Below, piece by piece: positions 1 through 7,844 of a stretch of DNA of 32,970 nt. Each line of letters begins with the position of its first letter. The first letter of the stretch is position 1. A program made the translations under genes and the position numbers. The notes under the pieces are model-generated. The model ran no database searches. It was not told where the DNA came from and saw nothing but the letters and a program-made list of their open reading frames with translations. Where the stretch lies: the NCBI GenBank assembly GCA_946409435.1, contig CAMJWJ010000016.1, positions 1 to 32,970 of the forward strand, given 5' to 3'. This stretch comes from an uncultured Prevotella sp. (lineage in GTDB: Bacteria > Bacteroidota > Bacteroidia > Bacteroidales > Bacteroidaceae).

Positions 1-47
1 GCTATTTGTTATTCGGGACTTCATTTTGGGCCCTGCAAAATTCGTTA

Positions 48-204
48 CTCGGAAATACTCAAATAAATTTGGTATTTCACTCACTTTTTCGTACCTTTTG
101 TTTCACAGAAAGTTGACTTCGTCGAGCTAAACCTTCTCTCGCTCGGAAATACTCAAATAAATTTGGTATTTCACTCGCTTATTCGTACCTTTTGTTTCAC
201 AGAA
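48..204. repeat. Two 63-bp direct repeats, each with an AT-rich palindrome
   Basis: Copies lie at 48-110 and 142-204 and differ at only two positions by eye. Each begins CTCGGAAATAC and contains an imperfect palindrome (GAAATAC...GTATTTC) folding around AAATAAATTT, then a flank reading CACTC-(A/G)-CTT-(T/A)-TTCGTACC. That flank resembles a Bacteroidota -7 box (TAccTTTT) 20 bp after a TTTG, so both may be weak or decayed promoters. The same right flank recurs at 258-278 and 17772-17877 behind unrelated palindromes. Confidence 0.85.
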
Positions 205-218
205 GGTACTTTCGCTCG

Positions 219-257
219 ACAATAAAAGCAAAAAAAGTGTTTTTTGCTTTGTATTGT
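219..257. repeat. Palindrome, third unit of the promoter-linked repeat
   Basis: ACAATA-AAAGC-A(n) pairs with T(n)-GCTTT-gTATTGT around a short AGTG loop, with a single bulge. It is preceded by TTCGCTCG and followed by the conserved CTCGCTTATTCGTA flank. The stem sequence is unrelated to the stems of the units at 48-204, while the flanks are nearly the same. Confidence 0.8.
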
Positions 258-278
258 TCTCGCTTATTCGTACCTTTG
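248..278 (+). promoter_or_regulatory. Bacteroidota promoter for the helicase operon
   Basis: TTTG at 248-251, a 19-bp spacer, and TAccTTTG at 271-278 match the Bacteroidota sigma-ABfr consensus. The -33 box lies in the right arm of the palindrome at 219-257 and the -7 box in the conserved flank. Transcription would start near 285, about 45 bases before the chosen ATG at 330, which argues against the longer reading frame starting upstream. Confidence 0.75.
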
Positions 279-329
279 CGCATAAAAAAAACAGAACAAG
301 AAATAATCAGCTCAAAACGGAAAACAACA

Positions 330-2849
330 ATGGGGAGAACGAGGAGCACAGCAAAGGAGAAGCCCGTGAGGATTCCTAAGATATCGTGGGTGGTAAAACC
401 TGGCAACATGACACTTGTGCAGTGGCAACAAGCCTTGCGGCGGCAGATAGCACGAGAGGAAACGATGGCGGTATCGGCCGTCGACGAACGCAACCTGCCA
501 GGGGAATATGAGGTGCGCAACCCACAGACACGGCAAACCTACAAGGTGGTATACCGTGGCGAGCAGAGTCCGTGGAACTACTGCTCGTGCATGGATTTCA
601 AGACTTCGCGGCTCGGCACTTGCAAGCATATTGAGAAAGTAAAACTATGGATTGACGAGGACATCAAACGGAAGGTGCACACAGAACTTCCAGCCTATAC
701 GTCGGTCTACTTGTCATACTCCGAAGGCCGTCAGGTGAAGATTCGCGTAGGCAGTGACCACCGCAATGAGTTCCTGCAGTTGGCAGCTCAGTACTTTGAT
801 GCCGAAGGGGTGATGTTCCCGTATGCCTTCGACGACTACTACAAGCTATACTCCGCTGCCGTGGCCATCGACCCGTCGTTCCGTTTCTATCAGGATGCCA
901 TCGACTTCATTCTCGAACAGCGCGAGAGGAAGTTCCGCAAGCAACTCATCGGGAAATACACCGACAGCCGGCTCGACCAACTGCTCACCGTCACGCTCTA
1001 TCCCTATCAGAAACAGGGCATCCGCTTCGCCTTTGAGCAAGGCCGCTCCATCATTGCCGACGAGATGGGACTTGGTAAGACCATTCAGGCCATAGGGACG
1101 GCTGAGCTACTACGGCGTGAGGGGTTGGCAGGGCAGATACTGATTATTTGTCCAACGTCGCTGAAATACCAGTGGCAGAGGGAGATAGAACGATTTGTTA
1201 AAGACGATGAACACTCGCCAGAACACCCGCTGACGCTCGTCATTGAGGGCAATCCCATGAAACGCAAGGAACAGTACGCAGCTGACGTACCTTACAAGAT
1301 TGTCTCGTACAACTGCATGTCAAACGACGTGAAGATGTGGGGCGAGCTGCATACAGAGGTGCTCGTCATGGACGAGGTACAACGTCTGAAGAACTGGAAG
1401 ACGCAGATCTCGATGGCTGCACGGAAGGTGAAGAGCGACTACGCCGTTATCCTCTCGGGCACTCCCCTGGAAAACAAGCTCGAAGAGCTATATTCCGTCA
1501 TGGAGTTTGCCGACAACTACTGTCTGGCTCCCTACTGGCAATTCAAGGACCAATGTATCGTGGTAGACCCGGGCGGCAAGACCGTGGGCTACAAGAATCT
1601 GAACCATATAGGCGAGATGGTGCGACAGCGTCTCATCCGTCGTACCAAGAAGCAAGTAGCACTACAAATGCCACGGCGTACCGACCAGAACCTCTTCGTG
1701 CCGATGACCACCGAGCAGATGAGCATTCACGACGAATATAAAGAACACGTAGCCAAGCTGGTCTACAAGTGGCGCAAGATGCATTTCCTGTCCGAGAAAG
1801 ACCGCAAGAGGCTCCTGCAGTACCTGTCGATGATGCGCATGGTGTGCGACAGTACTTATATCCTCGACCAGAAGTCGCGCTACGACACAAAAGTGACGGA
1901 GACCATGAACATCCTGCAGCAGGTGTTCGACAATGGCGACGAGAAGGTGGTCATCTTCAGCCAGTGGGAACGCATGACACGACTTATAGCCTACGAACTC
2001 GACAAGATGGGCGTCGGCTATGAGTACTTGCACGGCGGTGTCCCTTCAGCCAAGCGGCGCGACCTCATCAACAACTTTACGGACAAACCGGATTGCCGAG
2101 TATTCCTCTCTACCGATGCAGGCAGCACGGGACTGAACCTTCAGGCGGGGTCTATCATGATAAACCTTGACCTGCCATGGAATCCTGCCGTGCTCGAACA
2201 GCGCATTGCCCGCATCTACCGTCTCGGGCAGGAACGGCATGTGCAGGTCATCAACCTTGTGGCAAAAGGCACCATCGAGGAGGACATGCTCGGCAAGCTG
2301 CGCTTCAAGTCGGCCATGTTTGAGGGTGTGCTCGACGGTGGCGAAGACACTATATTCCTTGGAAACGAGTCGAAGTTCACCGCGATGATGGAGACACTGG
2401 GCGAGGTGATGGAAGAGGAGGAAAAAGAGCAACCCGCCACTGCCACCGTGCCGACAGAAGAGCCTACAGGAGACGTGGCAGACGAGCCGGAACCCGTCAA
2501 AGAAGAATCACCTGCCACCACTGACGTCCACGAAACCATGGAAGACGCAGGAATCACGGAAGACGACGGGACTGCGGAAGCCTCGGAGGGCACCGAAGTG
2601 TCAGCATCGCCAACGGCGCCAGGCCACCACGCATCTCCCCACCAGCCACAAGAACTTGTTGCCCAAGGCATATCCTTCCTCACGGGCTTGGCCAAGACAC
2701 TCCAGTCGCCTGAAGCCACCGAGCAACTTGTCAACTCGATTGTAGAGACCGACACCAAGACGGGTGAGACACATCTCCGAATACCTGTACCCGACAAGCA
2801 AACCGTGAGCACACTGCTGGCAATGGTTGGGAAATTGTTTACAAAATAA
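330..2849 (+). CDS. SWIM zinc-finger / SNF2-family DEAD-like helicase
   Basis: ATP-driven DNA translocase or remodeller of the Swi2/Snf2 family. Near the N terminus is a SWIM zinc finger (C85, C87, C98, H100). The helicase core follows: motif I DEMGLGKT near 244-251, motif II as DEVQ near 346, and the second RecA-like lobe with LHGG, the TDAGSTGLNLQ segment and the arginine-rich QRIARIYRLGQ of motif VI. An acidic, low-complexity linker (about 690-780) precedes a short C-terminal helical region. The frame is open 138 bases further upstream, but that part overlaps the promoter at 248-278, so ATG 330 is preferred (839 aa). It leads an operon with the next two genes. Its DNA target is unknown; bacterial relatives act in repair, transcription recycling or defence, and nothing here decides between them. 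Confidence 0.9.
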   Translation: MGRTRSTAKEKPVRIPKISWVVKPGNMTLVQWQQALRRQIAREETMAVSAVDERNLPGEYEVRNPQTRQTYKVVYRGEQSPWNYCSCMDFKTSRLGTCKHIEKVKLWIDEDIKRKVHTELPAYTSVYLSYSEGRQVKIRVGSDHRNEFLQLAAQYFDAEGVMFPYAFDDYYKLYSAAVAIDPSFRFYQDAIDFILEQRERKFRKQLIGKYTDSRLDQLLTVTLYPYQKQGIRFAFEQGRSIIADEMGLGKTIQAIGTAELLRREGLAGQILIICPTSLKYQWQREIERFVKDDEHSPEHPLTLVIEGNPMKRKEQYAADVPYKIVSYNCMSNDVKMWGELHTEVLVMDEVQRLKNWKTQISMAARKVKSDYAVILSGTPLENKLEELYSVMEFADNYCLAPYWQFKDQCIVVDPGGKTVGYKNLNHIGEMVRQRLIRRTKKQVALQMPRRTDQNLFVPMTTEQMSIHDEYKEHVAKLVYKWRKMHFLSEKDRKRLLQYLSMMRMVCDSTYILDQKSRYDTKVTETMNILQQVFDNGDEKVVIFSQWERMTRLIAYELDKMGVGYEYLHGGVPSAKRRDLINNFTDKPDCRVFLSTDAGSTGLNLQAGSIMINLDLPWNPAVLEQRIARIYRLGQERHVQVINLVAKGTIEEDMLGKLRFKSAMFEGVLDGGEDTIFLGNESKFTAMMETLGEVMEEEEKEQPATATVPTEEPTGDVADEPEPVKEESPATTDVHETMEDAGITEDDGTAEASEGTEVSASPTAPGHHASPHQPQELVAQGISFLTGLAKTLQSPEATEQLVNSIVETDTKTGETHLRIPVPDKQTVSTLLAMVGKLFTK

Positions 2850-2860
2850 GTAAGATTATC

Positions 2861-3571
2861 ATGACAGTAAAAGAAGTGTTTGAACTGCGAAAACAGGGAA
2901 AGATAGAAGAGGCATACGAGGCCATACGGCCGATGTATGCCGTGCATCAGGGAAAGTACACGACGCTATGCATGTTTTGGACAGCAAGCGACATACTGAA
3001 GAAGCGCATCAAGGAAAAACGCCTCGAAGAAGCAGAGAAGATATTCAAGGCCCTTCTGCGAGTACTGCCCAACATCGACGACAAGGACGGAAAGGCTCAA
3101 AGCAGCATCCTGTACGAAGCCGTAACGCTGGCCAGAGAGGACCAGAACTTCAGCATGCTCGACTTTGTGGGACAGCTGAACGTAGAGAAGCTGAGCACGG
3201 AAGACTGGAAGACAATCATCGCTCCGGCAGTGGAAGGACATCCAAGCCATCCCATCCCATCGGTAGCCCAACGCATGCTTGGCTGTGCCTTTCATGAGTT
3301 GCAGATGCAGATGAAAGGTGATAGCGTGACTCACACGGCACCGCTGTCACACGATGAGGTGCTGGCCAACAGCCTCAAGGTGATGCCCCTGTTGCAGGAA
3401 GCCATGCGCCGTAATCCACACGACAAGTACAACCAACGGTATATGGCCATCATATATACCATCATGGGCGAGCACGACAAGGCCGCTGCCATAAACAAAA
3501 AACTAAATGGAGACAAAAAACAATCATTCAAAGGAGGCGCTGGACAATCATTCAAGGGAGGCGCTGGATAA
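2861..3571 (+). CDS. Helical-repeat (TPR-like) protein of unknown function
   Basis: A 236-residue soluble protein, mostly predicted helical, with paired helices resembling tetratricopeptide repeats (for example ELRKQGKIEEAYEAI near the N terminus and AIIYTIMGEHDKAAAINKKL near the C terminus). It begins 11 bp after the helicase stop, so the two are likely cotranscribed and might work together; that is inference. The last 16 residues are a tandem QSFKGGAG duplication made by a 24-bp DNA repeat, and the stop codon lies in the third, altered repeat copy. The gene overlaps the start of nhaC by 65 bp in another frame. No signal peptide or catalytic motif is visible. Confidence 0.75.
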   Translation: MTVKEVFELRKQGKIEEAYEAIRPMYAVHQGKYTTLCMFWTASDILKKRIKEKRLEEAEKIFKALLRVLPNIDDKDGKAQSSILYEAVTLAREDQNFSMLDFVGQLNVEKLSTEDWKTIIAPAVEGHPSHPIPSVAQRMLGCAFHELQMQMKGDSVTHTAPLSHDEVLANSLKVMPLLQEAMRRNPHDKYNQRYMAIIYTIMGEHDKAAAINKKLNGDKKQSFKGGAGQSFKGGAG

Positions 3572-5063
3572 TCATTCAAAGGAATCCCAAGATAGTAATT
3601 CCAGGACTACAGGCGTCACACTGCCCCACCCGCTGATAGCCATCATTCCCGTGGTGGTACTAATTGCTTTCCTGTCAATAGTGATATCGCTATTCGGCAG
3701 CGACTCGTTAAGCGGTGGCAGCCAGATAGCCCTGCTGATGGGCATGGCGGTATGCGTATGCATATCGATGGCCGTCTACCGCGTGTCGTGGAGAACCTTC
3801 GAGGCACAGATCAAGAATACGCTCGGCGAGGTATCCATCACGCTGCTGATACTGCTGTGTGTCGGCATGCTGTCTGGCTCGTGGATGGTCAGCGGCATCG
3901 TGCCCACGCTGATTTACTACGGTGTACAAGTCATGTCGCCGCAGTTCTTCCTGGTGTCGGCATGTGTCATCTGTGCCCTGGTGTCGGTACTCTCCGGCAG
4001 TTCGTGGACCACCATTGCCACCATCGGTGTGGCACTGCTTGGCATTGGCCATGCACTGGGCGTGTCGGAGGCGTGGACGGCAGGTGCCATCATTTCCGGT
4101 GCCTACTTTGGCGACAAGATGTCGCCGCTGAGCGATACCACCATCCTGGCATCATCGGCAACGGGCACGGACCTCTTCACCCACATCCGTTACATGACGC
4201 TGACCACCACGCCAAGTTTCATCGTGACCATGGTCATCTTCTTCGTAGCAGGACTGGGGAACGGCGGTGACACCGACGTAGACGTGGCTCAATACACGGG
4301 GGGACTGGAGCGGACATTCAACGTGTCGCTGTGGGTGCTGCTGGTGCCCATACTGACGGGAGTGCTCATCGCACGGAGGGTACCGTCGCTTATCGTGCTG
4401 TTCCTCTCGTCGGTGATGGCGGGCATCGTGGCCCTGATCCTGCAGCCTCACCTGCTGACGGAGATTAGCACGGGAACCAGCCAGGCGGCAGGCGGAGAGT
4501 GGCAGGCCGTCGACCTGATTCGCGGACTGGCCGTCACCTACTATGGAGCAACCAGCATCGATACTGGCTATGCGTCGCTCAACGAACTGATATCTACGGG
4601 AGGCATGGCTGGCATGCTCAACACCATCTGGCTCATCCTGTGTGCCATGTGTTTCGGTGCATCGATGGTGGCCAGCGGCATGATAGAAAGTCTGACGCAG
4701 GTCATCGTACGCTGGGTGAGAAACCGTGTCAGCCTGGTGACGTCGACGGTCGGCACAGGAATCTTTCTGAACATCACAACCGGCGACCAGTTTATCTCCA
4801 TCGTACTCAATGCCGACATATATAAAGAGGTGTATCGCAAGCAGGGCTTTGAATCGCGCCTGCTGAGCCGTACCTGTGAGGACTCGGCCACCGTGACCTC
4901 GGTGCTCATCCCGTGGAACACCTGTGGCATGACGCAGTCGACGGTGCTGGGCGTCCCTACCCTGACCTACCTGCCCTACTGTTTCTTCAACATCATCTGC
5001 CCCTTGATGAGTATCATTGTAGCAGCTATTGGTTGGCGCATCTATCAGAAAAAGGAATCGTAG
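3507..5063 (+). CDS. nhaC: NhaC-family Na+/H+ antiporter
   Basis: Secondary transporter exchanging cytoplasmic Na+ (or another cation or metabolite) for protons across the inner membrane. At 518 aa it has the family's usual length, with about 11-12 hydrophobic segments from residue 42 on and the family motif GDKMSPLSDTT at 202-212 after the GSSWTTIATIG segment (164-174). The charged N-terminal 35 residues are built from a repeat (NHSKEALD, NHSREALD, NHSKESQD) and are encoded by the same DNA as the C terminus of the preceding gene. No other Met occurs before the first membrane segment, so ATG 3507 is the natural start, though a GTG or TTG start cannot be excluded. The stop codon lies in a 28-bp tandem array. 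NhaC relatives include malate/lactate antiporters, so the substrate is uncertain. Confidence 0.88.
   Translation: METKNNHSKEALDNHSREALDNHSKESQDSNSRTTGVTLPHPLIAIIPVVVLIAFLSIVISLFGSDSLSGGSQIALLMGMAVCVCISMAVYRVSWRTFEAQIKNTLGEVSITLLILLCVGMLSGSWMVSGIVPTLIYYGVQVMSPQFFLVSACVICALVSVLSGSSWTTIATIGVALLGIGHALGVSEAWTAGAIISGAYFGDKMSPLSDTTILASSATGTDLFTHIRYMTLTTTPSFIVTMVIFFVAGLGNGGDTDVDVAQYTGGLERTFNVSLWVLLVPILTGVLIARRVPSLIVLFLSSVMAGIVALILQPHLLTEISTGTSQAAGGEWQAVDLIRGLAVTYYGATSIDTGYASLNELISTGGMAGMLNTIWLILCAMCFGASMVASGMIESLTQVIVRWVRNRVSLVTSTVGTGIFLNITTGDQFISIVLNADIYKEVYRKQGFESRLLSRTCEDSATVTSVLIPWNTCGMTQSTVLGVPTLTYLPYCFFNIICPLMSIIVAAIGWRIYQKKES
3520..3591. repeat. 24-bp tandem repeat read in two frames
   Basis: Units at 3520-3543, 3544-3567 and 3568-3591. 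The first two differ at one base; the third is diverged. In one frame the units encode QSFKGGAG at the end of the TPR-like protein, and in another NHS-(K/R)-EALD at the start of NhaC. A C-to-T change in the third unit (ACAA to ATAA) provides the TAA stop of the upstream gene. Confidence 0.9.
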
Positions 5064-5165
5064 GTGTCTGGCTGGCAGAAAGGAATTGTTGGAATCCGGC
5101 TGGAAGAAAGGAATTGTTGGTGTCTGGCTGGAAGAAAGGAATCGTAGATGTCTGGCTGGCAGAAA
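5054..5165. repeat. 28-bp tandem array (4 units) over the nhaC stop
   Basis: Units at 5054-5081, 5082-5109, 5110-5137 and 5138-5165, sharing GGAAT-cGTaG, the GGCTGG core and a GAAA end. The nhaC TAG lies in unit 1 and is repeated in unit 4. The array runs directly into the terminator hairpin beginning at 5167. Confidence 0.9.
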
Positions 5166-5166
5166 A

Positions 5167-5208
5167 AAAGAATCTTGGGAACGTATAATCATGTTCCCAA
5201 GATTCTTT
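5167..5208. terminator. Bidirectional rho-independent terminator between nhaC and galK
   Basis: A 16-bp perfect stem, AAAGAATCTTGGGAAC (5167-5182) with GTTCCCAAGATTCTTT (5193-5208), and a 10-base loop. On the minus strand it is followed by a run of seven T, so it fits best as the end of the gal operon. On the plus strand the T-rich tail is weaker but could stop nhaC transcripts. Confidence 0.85.
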
Positions 5209-5285
5209 GCTTATTATCATGACGACGTGCACCTATCACAGCTATCAGCTATCGGTCAGGCTGTCGTCACGTTATGCTACACGGT

Positions 5286-6452
5286 TTAGCAGAGTTTGCG
5301 TGAACCGTCGCCGATGACCACGTCATAGACTTTCGGCTCATGGCCATACTTCTCGTTGAACTTCTGCTTGGCTGTAGCCACAAACTGCTTGTACAGGTCG
5401 TTACGTACAAGGTTGATGGTGCAGCCGCCGAAGCCACCGCCCATGATACGCGAACCGGTAACACCACACTCCTTGGCAATGTCGTTCAGGAAGTCAAGCT
5501 CTTCGCAGCTCACCTCGTAGTCCTTCGACAGTCCCTCGTGGGTCTTGTACATCATTTCGCCCACCTTCTCGTAGTCGCCCTCAGTCAGCGCATCGCAGAC
5601 AGCCAGCACACGGTCCTTCTCACCGAGCACGAACTTAGCGCGCTTGTAGTCCTCTTCGCCAACCTCAGCCTTGACTTCCTCGAGCTGTTCCCAGGTGCAG
5701 TCGCGCAGTGTCTCGAACTTGCCCTCTGGGTGCTTGGCAGCAATATGCTTCACGACGTTCTCGCACGAGTTGCGGCGGTCGTTGTAAGGCGATCCAGCCA
5801 GCTGGTGCTTCACGACACTGTCGAGCAGTACGAGGCGATAGCCATCGGGCTTGAAGGGGAAATACTCGAACTCACGGCTACGGCAGTCGAGGCGCATCAG
5901 GCAACCAGCCTTTCCGAAGACGGATGCAAACTGGTCCATGATGCCACAGTTGACACCACAATAGTTGTGCTCAGTAGCCTGACCGGCAAGCACCATGTCC
6001 CACTGCGACACCTTGTTCTCGCCGAAGATGTCGTTCAGACCGCAAGCAAAGCAGCTCTCCATGGCAGCACTCGACGACATGCCGGCCCCCAGGGGTACAT
6101 CACCAGCAAAAGCGATGTTGTAGCCCTTGACGGGAACGCCCAGCTTCTTCATTTCGAGCGAGATGCCATAGATATAGCGCGCCCATGAAGCACGGGGACC
6201 GTCGGGGTCGCTGAGTTTGAAGTCAACACGGTCCTTCAGGTCAATGGCATAAGCCATCACGGTGTCTTCGGTACCATTGGCACGCATCTCGGCCATCACA
6301 CCCTTGTCTACTGCACCGGGGAATACGAACCCTCCGTTATAGTCGGTGTGCTCACCAATCAGGTTGATACGGCCTGGCGAAGTATAGACGTTACCGGTCT
6401 TGCCATCAAAATGCTTAATAAAGCGGCTTCTTACAAATTCAATGTCCATCAT
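5286..6452 (-). CDS. galK: Galactokinase
   Basis: Phosphorylates alpha-D-galactose to galactose 1-phosphate with ATP, the entry step of the Leloir pathway. A GHMP kinase of 388 aa, the usual length. The N-terminal galactokinase signature GRINLIGEHTDYNG is at 27-40, the ATP-binding loop PLGAGMSSSAAM at 120-131, the catalytic Asp in IMDQFASVFG (near 173), and the C-terminal glycine-rich GSRIMGGGFGGC near 335. It starts 48 bp after the transporter gene and is last in the galM-transporter-galK operon, ahead of a strong terminator. No galT or galE is in the window, so the rest of the pathway must lie elsewhere. Confidence 0.96.
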   Translation of the reverse strand: MMDIEFVRSRFIKHFDGKTGNVYTSPGRINLIGEHTDYNGGFVFPGAVDKGVMAEMRANGTEDTVMAYAIDLKDRVDFKLSDPDGPRASWARYIYGISLEMKKLGVPVKGYNIAFAGDVPLGAGMSSSAAMESCFACGLNDIFGENKVSQWDMVLAGQATEHNYCGVNCGIMDQFASVFGKAGCLMRLDCRSREFEYFPFKPDGYRLVLLDSVVKHQLAGSPYNDRRNSCENVVKHIAAKHPEGKFETLRDCTWEQLEEVKAEVGEEDYKRAKFVLGEKDRVLAVCDALTEGDYEKVGEMMYKTHEGLSKDYEVSCEELDFLNDIAKECGVTGSRIMGGGFGGCTINLVRNDLYKQFVATAKQKFNEKYGHEPKVYDVVIGDGSRKLC

Positions 6453-6500
6453 ATTAATATATGTATTAAGTTAAAAACCTTCGGTTATTATGTTACGAAT

Positions 6501-7820
6501 TTACACTGGAATGTCCTTGTTGACGTTCTTGCAGCCTATCAGGGCATAGTAGAACATGTAGGCCATGGCCAGCAAGTAGACGAAGTAGCTCGGCATGTAG
6601 CCCATGAAGTCGGCAAACAGGTTCTGAACGACGGGCAGCACACCACCACCGACGACCATCATCATGAAGATACCACTGGCCTGTGCTGTATACTTGCCCA
6701 AGCCCTCGGTAGCCAGATTGAAAATCGAGGCCCACATGATGGAAGTGCAGAGGCCGCAGAGTACCAGCAGCACGGCGCTGAGTGGCACGGTGGTCATCTC
6801 GACGGTGCCTTCCAGAATCTTCACCAGCGGCATGGTGGCTGTCACGCTCTTCGGCGTCAGCATGGCTGCAATGATGAGCACCATGCCTACAGACGTGGTG
6901 AAGAGCATCATCTGCCGGGAAGAGAACTTTCCGCCAATGGCGCTACCCACCATACGTCCTACCAGCATCAGCAGCCAGTACATGGCAGCTACGGCACCAC
7001 CGATGGTAGCGGCATTGAGCACAGCCTCGGGATTTACCCAGGCACCGTTGGCCGAAGTGTCGGACAGATAGAAGTTCAGACCGCCGGGGATACCCACCTC
7101 GACACCTACGTAGACGAAGATGGCGATGACGCCTAACAGACAGTGGCGGAAGGACCAGGGCGAATGCTCGAACTTGGTCTCTGCCGTGACCTTGCCTAAC
7201 TCGGGATCCTTGATGGGGATGAACAGCAAGATGCAGAATGCAGCGGCAAATACCGTCATGGCGATGAACATCACGAGGTTGACGTCAGCCATACGTGTAG
7301 CGGCCGTCACCGTACCGATCAAGGCACCGACGAGCATGGGTGTCATCGTACCCGACAGCGAGTTCAGCGTTCCACCGATGAGGTTCAGCTGGTTGCCACG
7401 GTTTCCACCGCCTCCCAGCAGGTTCAGCATGGGGTTGACCACGGTGTTGAGGATACATACCGAGAAGCCGGAGACAAAGGCACCGAGCAGATAGATGCAG
7501 AATCCGGGGATACCGCTGGACAGTCCTGAGAGGAACTGAATCAGCACGCCGATGAATCCCACAGCAATACCGATGAGTGCACTCTTCTTATAGCCGACCT
7601 TGGTCAGCATCTTACCTGCGGGAATACCCATAAACAGGTAGGCGAAGAAGTTCATGAAGTTACCCATGATGCCCAGCACGTTGGAACCTCCGATTTCGGG
7701 CTGGTTTTTCCAAATGACTCCGATGGGTGCGCCAAGATTCGTCACAAACGAGATCATGGCATAGAGGAACATCATTGTCACGATGGCAATGATACTTCCG
7801 TTTTGTTGTTGTTTGCTCAT
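6501..7820 (-). CDS. MFS sugar transporter (FucP/GluP-like, probably galactose/glucose)
   Basis: Inner-membrane sugar:proton symporter of the major facilitator superfamily, 439 aa with about 12 hydrophobic segments. The loop between helices 2 and 3 reads GIPAGKMLTKVGYKK, the form typical of the FHS (fucose/galactose/glucose) branch. A central hydrophilic loop (about 205-235) separates the two halves. Its position between galM and galK, with gaps of 24 and 48 bp, makes galactose or glucose the likely cargo; this rests on context. No signal peptide. A symbol is withheld because gluP, galP and fucP cannot be told apart by eye. Confidence 0.88.
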   Translation of the reverse strand: MSKQQQNGSIIAIVTMMFLYAMISFVTNLGAPIGVIWKNQPEIGGSNVLGIMGNFMNFFAYLFMGIPAGKMLTKVGYKKSALIGIAVGFIGVLIQFLSGLSSGIPGFCIYLLGAFVSGFSVCILNTVVNPMLNLLGGGGNRGNQLNLIGGTLNSLSGTMTPMLVGALIGTVTAATRMADVNLVMFIAMTVFAAAFCILLFIPIKDPELGKVTAETKFEHSPWSFRHCLLGVIAIFVYVGVEVGIPGGLNFYLSDTSANGAWVNPEAVLNAATIGGAVAAMYWLLMLVGRMVGSAIGGKFSSRQMMLFTTSVGMVLIIAAMLTPKSVTATMPLVKILEGTVEMTTVPLSAVLLVLCGLCTSIMWASIFNLATEGLGKYTAQASGIFMMMVVGGGVLPVVQNLFADFMGYMPSYFVYLLAMAYMFYYALIGCKNVNKDIPV

Positions 7821-7844
7821 AAAAAGTTCAGTTTTTCTTGTTGG

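Larger units (their letters stand above)
1..329. other. Gene-free leader rich in repeats
   Basis: No credible gene lies here. The stretch holds two 63-bp direct repeats, a third palindromic unit and the promoter of the helicase operon. The first 47 bases show nothing I can assign; they could be the tail of an intergenic region continuing outside the window. Confidence 0.7.

Noticed and set aside
5209..5285. TGACGAC...GTCGTCA pairing after the nhaC/galK terminator as a structured RNA
   Set aside because: Only 7 bp of pairing around a long loop, no conserved motif, and too close to background expectation.
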